Shown here: one piece after another, positions 54,004-63,328 of the stretch | How the letters are laid out: each line of letters begins with the position of its first letter | How positions within the stretch are numbered: position 1 is the stretch's first letter | Assembly (NCBI GenBank): GCA_041392505.1 | Contig: JAWKLX010000005.1 | Span: forward strand, 124,001 to 188,000 | Reading direction: 5' to 3' | Origin: UBA6168 sp041392505 | GTDB taxonomy: Bacteria > Bacteroidota > Bacteroidia > Chitinophagales > Saprospiraceae | Length of the DNA stretch: 64,000 nucleotides | Notes under the pieces: generated by a model | What the model saw: only the letters and a program-made list of their open reading frames with translations | Database searches by the model: none | Told to the model about the DNA's origin: nothing | Program-made: the position numbers and the translations under genes

Positions 54004-54525
54004 CTATTCCTTGGGGTTGAATATCAATTGAAAAATCAATAAAAACAGCATGGACACCAAGAAGCTGACTACTGTTTTCAACAAAATATCAACGATATAA
54101 ACGAAGGTAAATGCTTCCACCGAAAAATAAAAAAACAAATGCAGCAGCATCATTACGGAGGAATATTGCATAAACCACTGCGGGCCGAGGTTTTCAACGG
54201 TCGGACTGACATTTACATTATACCCACCCCTCGGTTCTAATATTTTAAAAACAAACGAACGGGAGAAAGCGGTGAACACGGCAGCGCTTGCATGCAGTCC
54301 CAATGTATTGTACATGGCATCTACAAAAAGTCCGATGGCAAAACCCAACACCAGCACCAAAGGGACGGGGGCACGCATGGGGAGGAGCATGATAAATATT
54401 GGGAAAATGATGACGTATAAATAGCGGAAATTCTCCATGCCCGAACCTACGGATTGGAACACCAGCCCCTGCAATAGGGCCAGCCCAAAGAAGCGGTATA
54501 TGTTGACGAGAATTACGCTGTTCAT
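54004..54525 (-). CDS. mreD: Rod shape-determining protein MreD-like
   Basis: 173 aa with five or six membrane helices (for example LVLVLGFAIGLFVDAMYNTLGLHASA, the conserved G-x-DxxxxxxxGLH region of MreD). MreD is the inner-membrane partner of MreC in the elongasome. Order mreB-mreC-mreD-PBP2 on the same strand, with 9 bases between mreC and mreD, supports the call despite the weak conservation of this family. Confidence 0.85.
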   Translation of the reverse strand: MNSVILVNIYRFFGLALLQGLVFQSVGSGMENFRYLYVIIFPIFIMLLPMRAPVPLVLVLGFAIGLFVDAMYNTLGLHASAAVFTAFSRSFVFKILEPRGGYNVNVSPTVENLGPQWFMQYSSVMMLLHLFFYFSVEAFTFVYIVDILLKTVVSFLVSMLFLLIFQLIFNPKE

Positions 54526-54534
54526 TTTTAGGTG

Positions 54535-55377
54535 TTATTGGTCCTCTTCCATCACGGCTTGTTCCAAATCTTCCTGCTCCTTTTTAAAGAGGTTTTTTAT
54601 AATATAGACATATTGGATGTTGGCCATGTCCAGTTTTGAGGATACAGAAATATCGAGGGCATATTTGCCCGGTTTTAATTCAGTGCTTTCAACGGTCCCG
54701 ATCATGATGCCTTCTGGAAAGATGGTTGAAAAGCCACTGGTCACAACGGTGTCGCCAACCTCCACTTTCGCATGCTTCGGAATATCCGACAAAGAAAGCA
54801 TTTGGGTATTGTTCTCCCGTTCGTCCCAAGCAATCGAGCCGGGAAAGTTGCTGCCTTTTATTTTTGCGCTGATCCGGGTTTGCCGATGCAAAAGGGACAT
54901 GGCTACCGAAAACCTTTTGGAAACTTTCCGAACGATGCCGACCACGCCGTTATTCGTAACGATGCCGGAATGGGGAATAATGCCATCGTCAGAACCTTTG
55001 TCGAGCACGATATAATTATGATGGTTGTTGACCGAATTTTTGATGACCTTGGCTACTTGGAAAATGTAATGGGGCGTATTATTTTCAAAATAAATAGTAT
55101 CAATGGTCTCCAAAGTGTCGATGCCGAGGTTGTACATCGTTTCCAACAACTTGGCGTTCTCTCGGGCCAAGCGGTAGTTTTCATCATCTAGGGAAAAGTA
55201 GTGTTTAAAATTTGCCGAAGCCTTGTGCAGGAGCCCGGTCCCAACATTTACACTATTTGTATAAATGCCCTTCTGTGCCTGGTTGTACTTCACAACCAAA
55301 GTGAAGCAGATAATTTCCAACAAAAGAAAAACGAAGAATCCGCTGAGTCGGAGGAATAACTGGATCAGGTTGAACAT
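54535..55377 (-). CDS. mreC: Rod shape-determining protein MreC
   Basis: 280 aa. N-terminal membrane helix (about residues 8-30), coiled-coil region (about 55-85, DENYRLARENAKLLETMYNL) and the MreC beta domain (GSDDGIIPHSGIVTNNGVVGIV, LLHRQTRISAKIKGSN, VGDTVVTSGFSTIFPEGIMIG). It links the MreB filaments to periplasmic synthases. Part of mreBCD. Confidence 0.93.
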   Translation of the reverse strand: MFNLIQLFLRLSGFFVFLLLEIICFTLVVKYNQAQKGIYTNSVNVGTGLLHKASANFKHYFSLDDENYRLARENAKLLETMYNLGIDTLETIDTIYFENNTPHYIFQVAKVIKNSVNNHHNYIVLDKGSDDGIIPHSGIVTNNGVVGIVRKVSKRFSVAMSLLHRQTRISAKIKGSNFPGSIAWDERENNTQMLSLSDIPKHAKVEVGDTVVTSGFSTIFPEGIMIGTVESTELKPGKYALDISVSSKLDMANIQYVYIIKNLFKKEQEDLEQAVMEEDQ

Positions 55378-55382
55378 TGGCA

Positions 55383-55457
55383 GGATGGTCGAATGGTTCG
55401 GATGGCTAAATGGTTAGCCACAAAGGTAACCATTTAGCCATTTAGTCATTCCGACCA
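55383..55457. repeat. Inverted pair of period 8-9 repeats between mreB and mreC
   Basis: Left arm ATGG at spacings of 8, 9 and 8; right arm CATT at 8, 8 and 9. The arms are imperfect reverse complements and fill the whole gap between the genes, so they lie inside the mre transcript. Confidence 0.65.
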
Positions 55458-55465
55458 TTTACTAT

Positions 55466-56497
55466 TTATACACTTTTCCGGTCAATGAGGAAAGAGAAGC
55501 GATGGGTATTTTTTAAGGCAATACCAGTACCGCGAACAACAGCGCGGAGCGGGTCTTCCGCAATATGAACCGGCAGCTTAGTCTTTTGGCTGAGCCTCTT
55601 GTCAAGCCCGCGCAACAAAGCTCCACCACCTGTCAAGTACAACCCAGTTTTGTAAATATCGGCGGCCAGCTCTGGCGGTGTGGATTCCAACGCTTTCATG
55701 ACGGCTTCTTCCACTTTGCTGATGGATTTGTCGATAGCTTGGGCCACTTCGTTGTAGGAAATGGTGATTTGCTTCGGGATGCCTGTCATGAGGTCACGGC
55801 CATTGACAGCATAGTCTGGTGGCGGGTTTTCCAATTCGTGCAGTGCGGAGCCGACATTGATTTTGATTTGTTCGGCAGTGCGCTCTCCGATCAGGATGTT
55901 GTGCGCACGTTTCATATAATCAACAATATCCGCTGTGAATTCATCACCAGCCGTCCTGATGGACTGATCGTTGACGATGCCAGAAAGGGCAATTACCGCG
56001 ATCTCGGTCGTTCCCCCGCCAATGTCAATGATTACGTTGCCGACAGGTTCTTCCACTTCCAGGCCAATACCCAATGCGGCAGCCATCGGCTCATAGATCA
56101 AGTAGGTTTCCTTCGAATCGACATGGTCGGCGGAGTCAAATACGGCCCGTTTTTCCACTTCGGTGATGCCCGAAGGAATGCAGATAACCATTTTCAGGTG
56201 GGAGAAAAAGCGCCTCCTGTTGCCAACCATGCTGATAAGGCCAGCGATCATGTCTTCTGCTGCTTGGAAGTCAGCGATCACCCCGTCCCGCAAAGGGCGG
56301 ACAGTTTTTATATTTTCGTGGGTCTTGCCGTGCATCTGCATGGCCTTGTGCCCTACGGCAATAGTTTCGTTGGTACGGCGATCTTTGGCGACAATGGAAG
56401 GTTCGTCTACGACGACTTTGCCATCGCACATGATGAGTGTATTGGCAGTGCCAAGGTCAATGGCCAATTCCTGTGTAAAAAAGCTGAAAAATTTCAT
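55466..56497 (-). CDS. mreB: Rod shape-determining protein MreB
   Basis: 343 aa. Bacterial actin that positions side-wall synthesis. ATP-binding motifs: AIDLGTANTLIMCDGKVVVDEPSIVA (phosphate 1), GNVIIDIGGGTTEIAVIALSG (phosphate 2) and LYLTGGGALLRGLDKRL (adenosine). First gene of the mre cluster. A TAACTTTG box on the minus strand at 56579-56586 is a plausible -7 promoter element. Confidence 0.97.
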   Translation of the reverse strand: MKFFSFFTQELAIDLGTANTLIMCDGKVVVDEPSIVAKDRRTNETIAVGHKAMQMHGKTHENIKTVRPLRDGVIADFQAAEDMIAGLISMVGNRRRFFSHLKMVICIPSGITEVEKRAVFDSADHVDSKETYLIYEPMAAALGIGLEVEEPVGNVIIDIGGGTTEIAVIALSGIVNDQSIRTAGDEFTADIVDYMKRAHNILIGERTAEQIKINVGSALHELENPPPDYAVNGRDLMTGIPKQITISYNEVAQAIDKSISKVEEAVMKALESTPPELAADIYKTGLYLTGGGALLRGLDKRLSQKTKLPVHIAEDPLRAVVRGTGIALKNTHRFSFLIDRKSV

Positions 56498-56863
56498 TAA
56501 TCCCTTTTACCTCGTTTTTGTTTTTTCGAAATTCCCTTCAATTAAGTCTTCTCAATAAATATGAAATCCATAAGCGGCCAAAGTTAACAACTTATCATTT
56601 CATGATCCCTGGTTTGGGAGGTGTTGGGTTTTAGATAGGATTTTCCATTTTTCTATGGAAATCGTTGTTCTTTGTCTGGGTTAACTTTTCCACTAAAAAC
56701 CAATGGGACGTCCTTAAAAAATTACAAATCCCTCCATTTTTAAAAGCCGCACAAATAAAAGAAGAAATAGGGAATTAGCGGTTATTTATTTAATGCTACT
56801 TAATTATACTTCAACATAATGGAGTTGGATCAACTCGTCTGAAAAAGCTGGCGGCCTAGCCTG
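56498..56863. other. Intergenic region holding the mreB promoter
   Basis: No gene. TAACTTTG on the minus strand (56579-56586) lies about 80 bases before mreB; a -33 box is not clear. The rest is AT-rich with no repeat of note. Confidence 0.45.
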
Positions 56864-58129
56864 TCAAACAATCACTTCCCACATGTTTTCTTTTTGCAAA
56901 TATTTATTCGCCAGATTCAAAATGGTCTCAGGGGTGATTGCCCTGATTTCCTGTGCCATATCTTCAAAAGCCGAAACTGGCATATCTTCCAGAACAAATG
57001 TTTTGATCACTTCAATAATATTGAACGGGCCGTCAAGATTGGTCAGGAAAGAGCCGAGCAAATAGTTTTTGACCATGGACAGCTCGTCGTCCCCCGCTGG
57101 TTCGTTCCGCAGTTTTTCCATTTCTGCATAAATTTCTTTTACCGTAGCTTCCGCAAAATCATTTCCTACTTCGGAAGAGATATTAAAATAGCCATCAAAA
57201 AGCATCGACTCGTTGCTGCTGTAAATGCTATAGGTATAGCCTTTTTCCTCTCGGATGTTGGTCATCAACCGGGAGCCAAAGTAGCCTCCCAAGATCGTGT
57301 TCAGCACATACATGCCGTTGTAATCGGGATGATGGCGGGTAAAAGAACGGCAGCCAATCCTCACTGCTTTTTGCAGCTTGTCGCCGTTATCTAGCTTTAT
57401 TTTTTCTGGATTGGAGTTAGGGGTAGGCACTGTTGCCGTCCGCTTTTCCCCGGGTAAAATAGCCTTGCCCAAATATTCGTCAATTTGTTCGCGGATGCTG
57501 GGTGTGATTTTACCGCTCAAGAAAATGGTGCAGTTGCCAGCGGTAAAATTTTCTTCAAAATGGGCTACGACGTCGTCCCTTTTGATTGCGGCATAGGTTT
57601 CCGGAAAACTATTATAGCCATACGGATGCTCCGCTCCGTAAATCAATTCTGTGAATTTCCGGTAGGCCAATACATCGTTTTTGGTCAGTTCCACTTGCAA
57701 GCGGCGTTGGTTGCGCTGAACGAATGCATCCAACTCTTTTTGGGGAAATGTAGGGGTAGAAATGACCTCCGCCAACAACGGCAAGACCTTGTCAAAATGT
57801 TTGGACAGCGAATACAACAACACGTTGGAAGTATCCATGTGGAAGGGCGTGGAGAGGGTGGCGCCATAAAAATCCATGGTCTCTGCAATGTCTGCGGAGG
57901 AATAACTTTTGGTGCCATCTTTTAATAAGGAAGGCGTGCAGCGAGCGGCCAATTTTTTCCGCTCAAATGGGCGGCCAGCAAAAAAAACGAGTTCCAATTT
58001 GATGATCTCCTGCGTGCCCATATTTATTTCATAAACAGGGACTCCATTACTCAAATGCCACACCTCAGGGCGTGGCACAGTCAGGTGGCTGATTTCCTGA
58101 ATGGCAGGCATTATTGACCTTTCAAGCAT
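56864..58129 (-). CDS. M16 family peptidase-like protein, zinc motif absent
   Basis: 421 aa. The start at 58129 (MLERSIMPAIQEISHLTVP) fits the usual beginning of Bacteroidota M16 proteins. The family's middle and end are clear: GYNSFPETYAAI, IFLSGKITPSIREQID, GYFGSRLMTNIREEKGYTYSIYSS, and the R/Y motif of the second domain. The HxxEH zinc site that should follow the first strand is missing: the position reads KLAARCTPSLLKDGT. It therefore looks like the non-catalytic subunit of a heterodimeric M16 protease. The active partner is usually the adjacent gene, but none is present here. Confidence 0.87.
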   Translation of the reverse strand: MLERSIMPAIQEISHLTVPRPEVWHLSNGVPVYEINMGTQEIIKLELVFFAGRPFERKKLAARCTPSLLKDGTKSYSSADIAETMDFYGATLSTPFHMDTSNVLLYSLSKHFDKVLPLLAEVISTPTFPQKELDAFVQRNQRRLQVELTKNDVLAYRKFTELIYGAEHPYGYNSFPETYAAIKRDDVVAHFEENFTAGNCTIFLSGKITPSIREQIDEYLGKAILPGEKRTATVPTPNSNPEKIKLDNGDKLQKAVRIGCRSFTRHHPDYNGMYVLNTILGGYFGSRLMTNIREEKGYTYSIYSSNESMLFDGYFNISSEVGNDFAEATVKEIYAEMEKLRNEPAGDDELSMVKNYLLGSFLTNLDGPFNIIEVIKTFVLEDMPVSAFEDMAQEIRAITPETILNLANKYLQKENMWEVIV

Positions 58130-58138
58130 TTAATTAAT

Positions 58139-58207
58139 TGTTGATTGTTTGGTTGCTGATTATTTGGTTGTCGCTAAAAAAAAAGAACGATCAACCAATA
58201 ATAAACG
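58139..58207. repeat. Imperfect inverted repeat between dnaX and the M16 gene
   Basis: TTTGGTTG occurs twice, 15 nt apart, on the left; on the right CAACCAATAATAAACG is its imperfect reverse complement. Of the same kind as the period-7 inverted repeats. Confidence 0.5.
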
Positions 58208-58214
58208 ACCCGCT

Positions 58215-60146
58215 TCACTCATTTTCCAATTTCAAATCAAATCGTTTGCGCACCTCATCCACTAAGGGGTTGATGGTCTTCATGCGCCAATATTTTTCAC
58301 TGTCCGTCAATTTTTTGGGCTTGGCCGGGGCGGCGTTTGGCCGCGATGGGTTCAATTTTATTTTCATCGCCAACATGGGCGCATGCAATGACTCCCGCAA
58401 AAAATCCATCAAGCTACGTTCTTGCCGGATCGTGCTTTCCGCCAGTGCAGACCCAACAACGACCGTTACTTCCTGTCCTGCAATAGAAACCTCCGCTCCC
58501 TTCAACATCGTTTTGACGGATTCTTTTTCAGACCCTTCAATGTATGATTGCCAGGCATGCTCCAAATCCTTCTGTGTCAGCTTGGCCTCGTGGTCGGATG
58601 CATTTTCTTCGTCCTCGGCCACTTCTGCATGAAGTGAATCGAGCGATTTTAAGGTAGGAACAATGGAGGACTTGGATTTGCGGAGCGAAAGTCTATTGCC
58701 CGGTTCCGTAATGGAGGTGTCCCCATTTGTGGATGGGGTTTCTATCTCCTCTTCTGAATTAAAACTTGGGGAAGCATTCTCCTCTTCTTCCATTTCAACC
58801 GAGAACTCTTCCTGTGTAAGAGGTTCGGGTTTCACTGTTTCATTCGATTTGGGTTCTATTGGAGAGGAGGTGGGGGCTGCTTCTATTGTTTGCGGAGCGT
58901 TGTTTTTCTCTGGTGACGGGGAAGGAGTAGCAATAGCAACACCATTGGAGGTGGGCTTTCCAGCCATTTTGCTTAGGTCAGCCGTTTTTTTTTCCTGTGT
59001 ATTTACGGTTGTTTGCTGATTGCTTGCCCCTGTTGAGCCAACGGCCAATTGCACAGCTTGGCTGATAAAGCACATTTTGATGAGGGACATCTGGACATGC
59101 AGGTTCTTGTCGCGGGCCAGCTTATAATTAATGTCGCACTCATTGGCGATGTTGAGTGCCGTCAACAGGAAAGACGCCGGGGCAAGGGTGGCCTGCTGGT
59201 GGTAGCGCCCTTTGAGCGAATCGCTGACCTCCAGTAGTTTTAGCGTTTCTTTGTCCTTGCAAACCAACAGGTTACGAAGATGTTCCGCTAAGCCGTTTAT
59301 GAATAAGTCGCCTTCAAAGCCATTTCTCGTAATATCGTTGAAAATCAATAGAACCTGCTGTAAGTTGGAAGTCAGCAAGGCATCGGTAAACCGGAAATAA
59401 TAATCGTAATCAAGGACATTCAGGTTGGTGATAACATCCTCATAGGTAATTTTTTCTCCAGAGAAACTAACGATTCGGTCGAAAATCGAAAGGGCATCCC
59501 GGAGTGCGCCATCTGCTTTTTGCCCAATAATATGGAGTGCTTCTTCTTCTGCTCCAATCCCCTCTTCCTGACAAATGTTCTGCAAGTGGCTGACTACGTC
59601 TTTGACCTGGATTCTTTTAAAATCAAAAATCTGGCAGCGGGAAAGGATGGTCGGAATGATCTTGTGTTTCTCTGTCGTCGCCAAGATGAAAATGGCGTAG
59701 GCTGGCGGTTCTTCCAGCGTCTTCAAAAAGGCATTGAATGCCGCTTGGGAGAGCATGTGAACCTCATCAATGATGAAGATTTTGTACTTGCCCTGCTGTG
59801 GCTGAAACCTCACCTGCTCCACCAGTGTCCGGATATGGTCGACACTGTTGTTGGAGGCCGCATCCAATTCCATGATATTGAAAGATGCATTTTCACTGAA
59901 CGACTGGCAACTGTTACAAGTGCCACAAGGTTCAAAATCGGCAGTCACGTTTTGGCAATTGAGTACTTTGGCCAATATCCTTGCACAGGTAGTTTTGCCA
60001 ACACCCCTTGGACCACAAAACAGGAAAGCATGGGCCAAGTGATCGGTCTGCAATGCTTTCTTCAGTGTTTGTGACACGTGCTGTTGCCCAACGACTTCGT
60101 CGAAACGGGCGGGGCGGTATTTTCTGGCGGATACTACGTAACTCAT
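58215..60146 (-). CDS. dnaX: DNA polymerase III subunits gamma and tau
   Basis: 643 aa from the ATG at 60146 (MSYVVSARKYRPARFDEVVG); the longer frame upstream has no family similarity. Clamp-loader ATPase: Walker A FCGPRGVGKTTCARILA, zinc module CGTCNSCQSF, Walker B FIIDEVHML, sensor 1 ILATTEKHKIIPTILSRC (SRC motif), sensor 2 GALRDALSI. Domain III ends near residue 380, followed by a Pro/Ser/Thr/Glu-rich linker (about 390-540) and a tau-specific C-terminal domain. An A9 run in the mRNA (58985-58993, codons 385-388) lies exactly at the end of domain III; see the separate entry. Confidence 0.96.
   Translation of the reverse strand: MSYVVSARKYRPARFDEVVGQQHVSQTLKKALQTDHLAHAFLFCGPRGVGKTTCARILAKVLNCQNVTADFEPCGTCNSCQSFSENASFNIMELDAASNNSVDHIRTLVEQVRFQPQQGKYKIFIIDEVHMLSQAAFNAFLKTLEEPPAYAIFILATTEKHKIIPTILSRCQIFDFKRIQVKDVVSHLQNICQEEGIGAEEEALHIIGQKADGALRDALSIFDRIVSFSGEKITYEDVITNLNVLDYDYYFRFTDALLTSNLQQVLLIFNDITRNGFEGDLFINGLAEHLRNLLVCKDKETLKLLEVSDSLKGRYHQQATLAPASFLLTALNIANECDINYKLARDKNLHVQMSLIKMCFISQAVQLAVGSTGASNQQTTVNTQEKKTADLSKMAGKPTSNGVAIATPSPSPEKNNAPQTIEAAPTSSPIEPKSNETVKPEPLTQEEFSVEMEEEENASPSFNSEEEIETPSTNGDTSITEPGNRLSLRKSKSSIVPTLKSLDSLHAEVAEDEENASDHEAKLTQKDLEHAWQSYIEGSEKESVKTMLKGAEVSIAGQEVTVVVGSALAESTIRQERSLMDFLRESLHAPMLAMKIKLNPSRPNAAPAKPKKLTDSEKYWRMKTINPLVDEVRKRFDLKLENE
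58985..58993 (-). promoter_or_regulatory. A9 slippery run in dnaX, candidate site for making gamma
   Basis: The coding strand reads GAA AAA AAA ACG in frame. One extra A gives AAC GGC TGA (stop); one A less gives CGG CTG ACC TAA (stop). Either slip yields a product of about 390 residues with only the ATPase and oligomerisation domains, that is a gamma form. In Thermus thermophilus a comparable A9 run in dnaX causes transcriptional slippage with that result. Slippage here is inferred. Confidence 0.6.
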
Positions 60147-60208
60147 GCTTTTGTTTGTTGCTGGCCTTTTTTCGGAATATTTAAAAAAACGAAGATGGAA
60201 GACCGAAT

Positions 60209-60240
60209 CAAAGGTAGGTGCCAACGAAAGCACAAAGGTA
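60209..60240 (-). promoter_or_regulatory. Two tandem -7 boxes upstream of dnaX
   Basis: TACCTTTG occurs twice on the minus strand (plus-strand CAAAGGTA at 60209-60216 and 60233-60240), 24 nt apart, about 63 and 87 bases before the dnaX start. Confidence 0.5.
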
Positions 60241-60494
60241 GGAAAATTAGGTGGGGTGGTAGGGGTGTCGGATACATTTGAAAAAATACAAAAAGGGTAT
60301 TTTTGACAAAACCCGCAACTTGTCGCCCGCTTGATTTCAATTGGTGCTAAAATGTTTATTTTCGCAGCAAAATATGCTAGCACCTATTTTAAACAAATAC
60401 GATGGTCATGAAATTAGGATGGACTGTTAGAACCATTTCAATGGCTAACCATTTTGTTTATTCATCATTTATTTTCAAATCAAAATTTCATAAA

Positions 60495-61346
60495 ATGAAA
60501 AAGACATTATTTACAATTCTGGCCTTTGCTTTTGTGGCTTCTTTCACCATGGTGGAAGCCCAGATCGAAACGCCTGCACCAAGCCCTTTCTGCAAAATGG
60601 AACAGAAAGTTGGTCTTACTGATGTAGCGATTGAATATTCCCGTCCAAGCATGAAGGGGCGCAAACTCTTCGTTGACGTAGAAAGTTTTGGAGATATTTG
60701 GAGGACGGGCGCCAATGCTTCCACCAAAATCTCTTTCAGTGATGATGTAAAAGTAGAAGGTAACAATGTGCCAGCTGGCACCTACGCCCTTTACACTATT
60801 CCAGACCCAAGCTCTTGGACAATCATGCTGTACAAAGACCTGACCCTTGGTGGCAACGTCGCCCAATATGATGAAACCATGGAAGTCGCACGTTTCAAAG
60901 TGACCCGCAAGCGCTTGTCAGAGCCCGTTGAAACTTTCACCATCAACATCGGTAACTTTACTTCCAATGGAGCTGAAATTGCTTTGCAGTGGGGCGAGTA
61001 CCATGTGCCTATCAGGTTGGAAGTCAACTACGATGACAAAGTGATGAAAGCAATTGATGAGACTTTGGCTGGCCCAGACCGGAATGACTATTACACAGCT
61101 GCTCGTTATTACTACGACACCGACCGGGAGATGGCCAAGGCTTATGATTGGATCAAAAAAGCCAACGGTCTTAGTGAAAGATACTGGCAAGTGCGCCTTC
61201 AGGCACAGATCGAAGCCAAAATGGGCAAGTACAAAGATGCCATTGCTACTGCCAACCGCTCAACAAAGTTGGCTTTAGAGGCAGGCAACAAAGGTTATGA
61301 GAAAATGAACAACGACTCTATCGCAGAGTGGAAGAAGAAGATGTAA
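60495..61346 (+). CDS. DUF2911 family secreted protein
   Basis: 283 aa from the ATG at 60495, which opens the signal peptide (to about residue 23, MVEAQ); the ATG at 60402 would add a 31-residue polar leader. DUF2911 domain (about 30-175): VAIEYSRPSMKGRKLF, WRTGANASTKISFSDDV, VPAGTYALYTIPD, WTIMLYKD. The C-terminal third is helical with TPR-like spacing (YTAARYYYDTDREMAKAYDWI, YWQVRLQAQIEAKMGKYKDAI). It is a periplasmic or outer-membrane-associated protein of unknown role, common in Bacteroidota. A strong terminator follows. Confidence 0.9.
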   Translation: MKKTLFTILAFAFVASFTMVEAQIETPAPSPFCKMEQKVGLTDVAIEYSRPSMKGRKLFVDVESFGDIWRTGANASTKISFSDDVKVEGNNVPAGTYALYTIPDPSSWTIMLYKDLTLGGNVAQYDETMEVARFKVTRKRLSEPVETFTINIGNFTSNGAEIALQWGEYHVPIRLEVNYDDKVMKAIDETLAGPDRNDYYTAARYYYDTDREMAKAYDWIKKANGLSERYWQVRLQAQIEAKMGKYKDAIATANRSTKLALEAGNKGYEKMNNDSIAEWKKKM

Positions 61347-61365
61347 TTGACTGAAAATAGATAAA

Positions 61366-61407
61366 AAAAAATGCCGCTGGAAAATCAATTTTCCAGCGGC
61401 ATTTTTT
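61366..61407. terminator. Strong bidirectional terminator
   Basis: A perfect 20-bp stem (61366-61385 with 61388-61407), GC core with A/T tracts on both ends, between convergent genes. Confidence 0.92.
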
Positions 61408-61417
61408 TTACCTGCAA

Positions 61418-63313
61418 TTAGCCTTTAAACCGATCCTCCAATTCTTCCAAGTCATAAGTCAGGAAGCAATGTCGTCCAGTCGGACTTTTGAAAGGCATTG
61501 CGCAGGCAAAAAGCTGGTCGATCAATTCTTGCATTTCTTTGGGACTCAATAATTGGCCTCTTTTGGTAGCGGCACTCCGAGCCATGGAGCGGGCGATATT
61601 TTCACTAGTATTCAGTTTTAATTCGAGATTTTGTTGGAACTGGTAAAGCAGTGTTTCAATAATAGCTGTTTGGTTTTTCTTGCCGACCATATCGGCGGGG
61701 ACGCCATGCATGATGAACGAGTTGTTGCCAAAATCCTGAATGTCAAAACCCAATAAATTCAGTTCAGGTAAAATTTCTTGCATGATCGCAGCTTCAGCAG
61801 GTGGCAGTTCAATAGTTTTGGGAAACAGCTCTTTTTGGGTATAGGCGTCGTTGCTCTCCATGGCGGCTAAATAGCGCTCGTAGAGGATGCGTTCATGTGC
61901 CGCTTGCTGGTCAATGAGAATGAACCCCGATTTGATTTGGCTGACGATGTAGGAAGAATGGATTTGGTAGGGTTCTTTTTTTTGCTTGGAAAATGAGCCG
62001 CTGTCGTCATCCATTTCACCCTCGCCCGACCACTTGCTCTCAATGGTTATGGAGTTTTCCTTCGTTCCATTTTTCCCTTCAAAATTTTCATTTAAATCTT
62101 CATCGACCCCTTCAAACAGCTTTTGCCAGTTTTGCAGATTTGATTGCTCCCTGCCATAGTCAGGGCTTAGTCTGCTGCTGCCACTACTTTTGCCTTCCCC
62201 ACTCCCTTTTTGCCCCGACATTTCCCGCTCAAAATCTGCTTGCGATCCAACGTTAAATGGAAGTCCAAAATTTTTATTGGCAGAAAAACTGGTCTCTTGA
62301 TCGAAGTCGAGGGTAGGGGTCACATTGTGTCGGCCAAGGGCATGCCGTACTGCCACTTTGAGATAATTGTACACCATCCGCTCATCGTCAAATTTGATTT
62401 CCTGTTTGGTTGGGTGTACGTTAATGTCAATACGGGCGGGGTCCATTTCAAAAAATATAACATAAAATGGAAAGGTTTCTTTAGGCAGCAGTTCCTCGTA
62501 GGCCATCATGACTGCATGATGCAGGTAACCACTTTTGATAAACCGCTGATTGACGAAAAACAACTGCTCGCCTCGTGTCTTACGGGCAAATTCGGGCTTG
62601 CCGATGTACCCGTTGATGGACAAGACTTCGGTTTCTTCGTTGACCGGCACTAATTTATGGTTGCTGGCATTCCCGAAAACACCCACAATCCGTTGGCGCA
62701 AATTGCCGGGAGTCAGGTGGAATATTTCAGACCCATTGTGGTGCAGAGAGAAAAAGATATCCGTATTGGCTAAAGCAACCCGTTGGAACTCGTCCAAGAT
62801 ATGGCGCATTTCCACCGCATTGGATTTGAGAAAATTGCGGCGGGCTGGTACATTGTAAAAGAGGTTTTTTACAGAGGTGTTGGTGCCAGCGGAACATTGA
62901 CAGGGCTCTTGTGTAACGACTTTAGAAGCTTCAACAACGAGCCTTGTACCCAATTCATTCCTATGTAACCGGGTACGCATCTCTACTTGCGCAATGGCTG
63001 CGATGGAGGCCATCGCTTCGCCGCGAAAGCCCATCGTGCGGATGGCAAACAAGTCTTGTGCAGTGCGGATTTTTGAAGTGGCGTGTCTTGCAAAACTCAT
63101 GCGGGCGTCCGTCTCCGACATGCCACATCCATTGTCAATGACTTGGATGAGCGTTTTCCCCGAATCTTTTAGGATGAGTTTGATTTGTGTAGAACCAGCG
63201 TCAATGGCATTTTCCAATAATTCTTTCACCACGGAAGCTGGCCGTTGGACGACTTCTCCTGCGGCGATTTGATTGGCGATTGATTCTGGCAACAGCTGAA
63301 TGACGTCAGCCAT
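61418..63313 (-). CDS. mutL: DNA mismatch repair protein MutL
   Basis: 631 aa, full length. GHKL ATPase N-terminal: ELLENAIDAGSTQIKL, DNGCGM, FRGEAMASIAAI and GTNTSVKNLFYNVPARRNFL. After a long acidic linker (about 340-430) the C-terminal domain has DQQAAHERILYERY, the metal-binding DQHAxxExxxxE motif of MutL endonucleases, and PTGRHCFLTYDLEELEDRF at the end. It should therefore nick DNA itself, as in bacteria without MutH. Convergent with the DUF2911 gene. Confidence 0.97.
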   Translation of the reverse strand: MADVIQLLPESIANQIAAGEVVQRPASVVKELLENAIDAGSTQIKLILKDSGKTLIQVIDNGCGMSETDARMSFARHATSKIRTAQDLFAIRTMGFRGEAMASIAAIAQVEMRTRLHRNELGTRLVVEASKVVTQEPCQCSAGTNTSVKNLFYNVPARRNFLKSNAVEMRHILDEFQRVALANTDIFFSLHHNGSEIFHLTPGNLRQRIVGVFGNASNHKLVPVNEETEVLSINGYIGKPEFARKTRGEQLFFVNQRFIKSGYLHHAVMMAYEELLPKETFPFYVIFFEMDPARIDINVHPTKQEIKFDDERMVYNYLKVAVRHALGRHNVTPTLDFDQETSFSANKNFGLPFNVGSQADFEREMSGQKGSGEGKSSGSSRLSPDYGREQSNLQNWQKLFEGVDEDLNENFEGKNGTKENSITIESKWSGEGEMDDDSGSFSKQKKEPYQIHSSYIVSQIKSGFILIDQQAAHERILYERYLAAMESNDAYTQKELFPKTIELPPAEAAIMQEILPELNLLGFDIQDFGNNSFIMHGVPADMVGKKNQTAIIETLLYQFQQNLELKLNTSENIARSMARSAATKRGQLLSPKEMQELIDQLFACAMPFKSPTGRHCFLTYDLEELEDRFKG

Positions 63314-63328
63314 GAAGTGTGGTCTATT

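Noticed and set aside
55565..56500. A 311-codon plus-strand frame opposite mreB
   Set aside because: Shadow of mreB; the sense protein has all actin-fold motifs.
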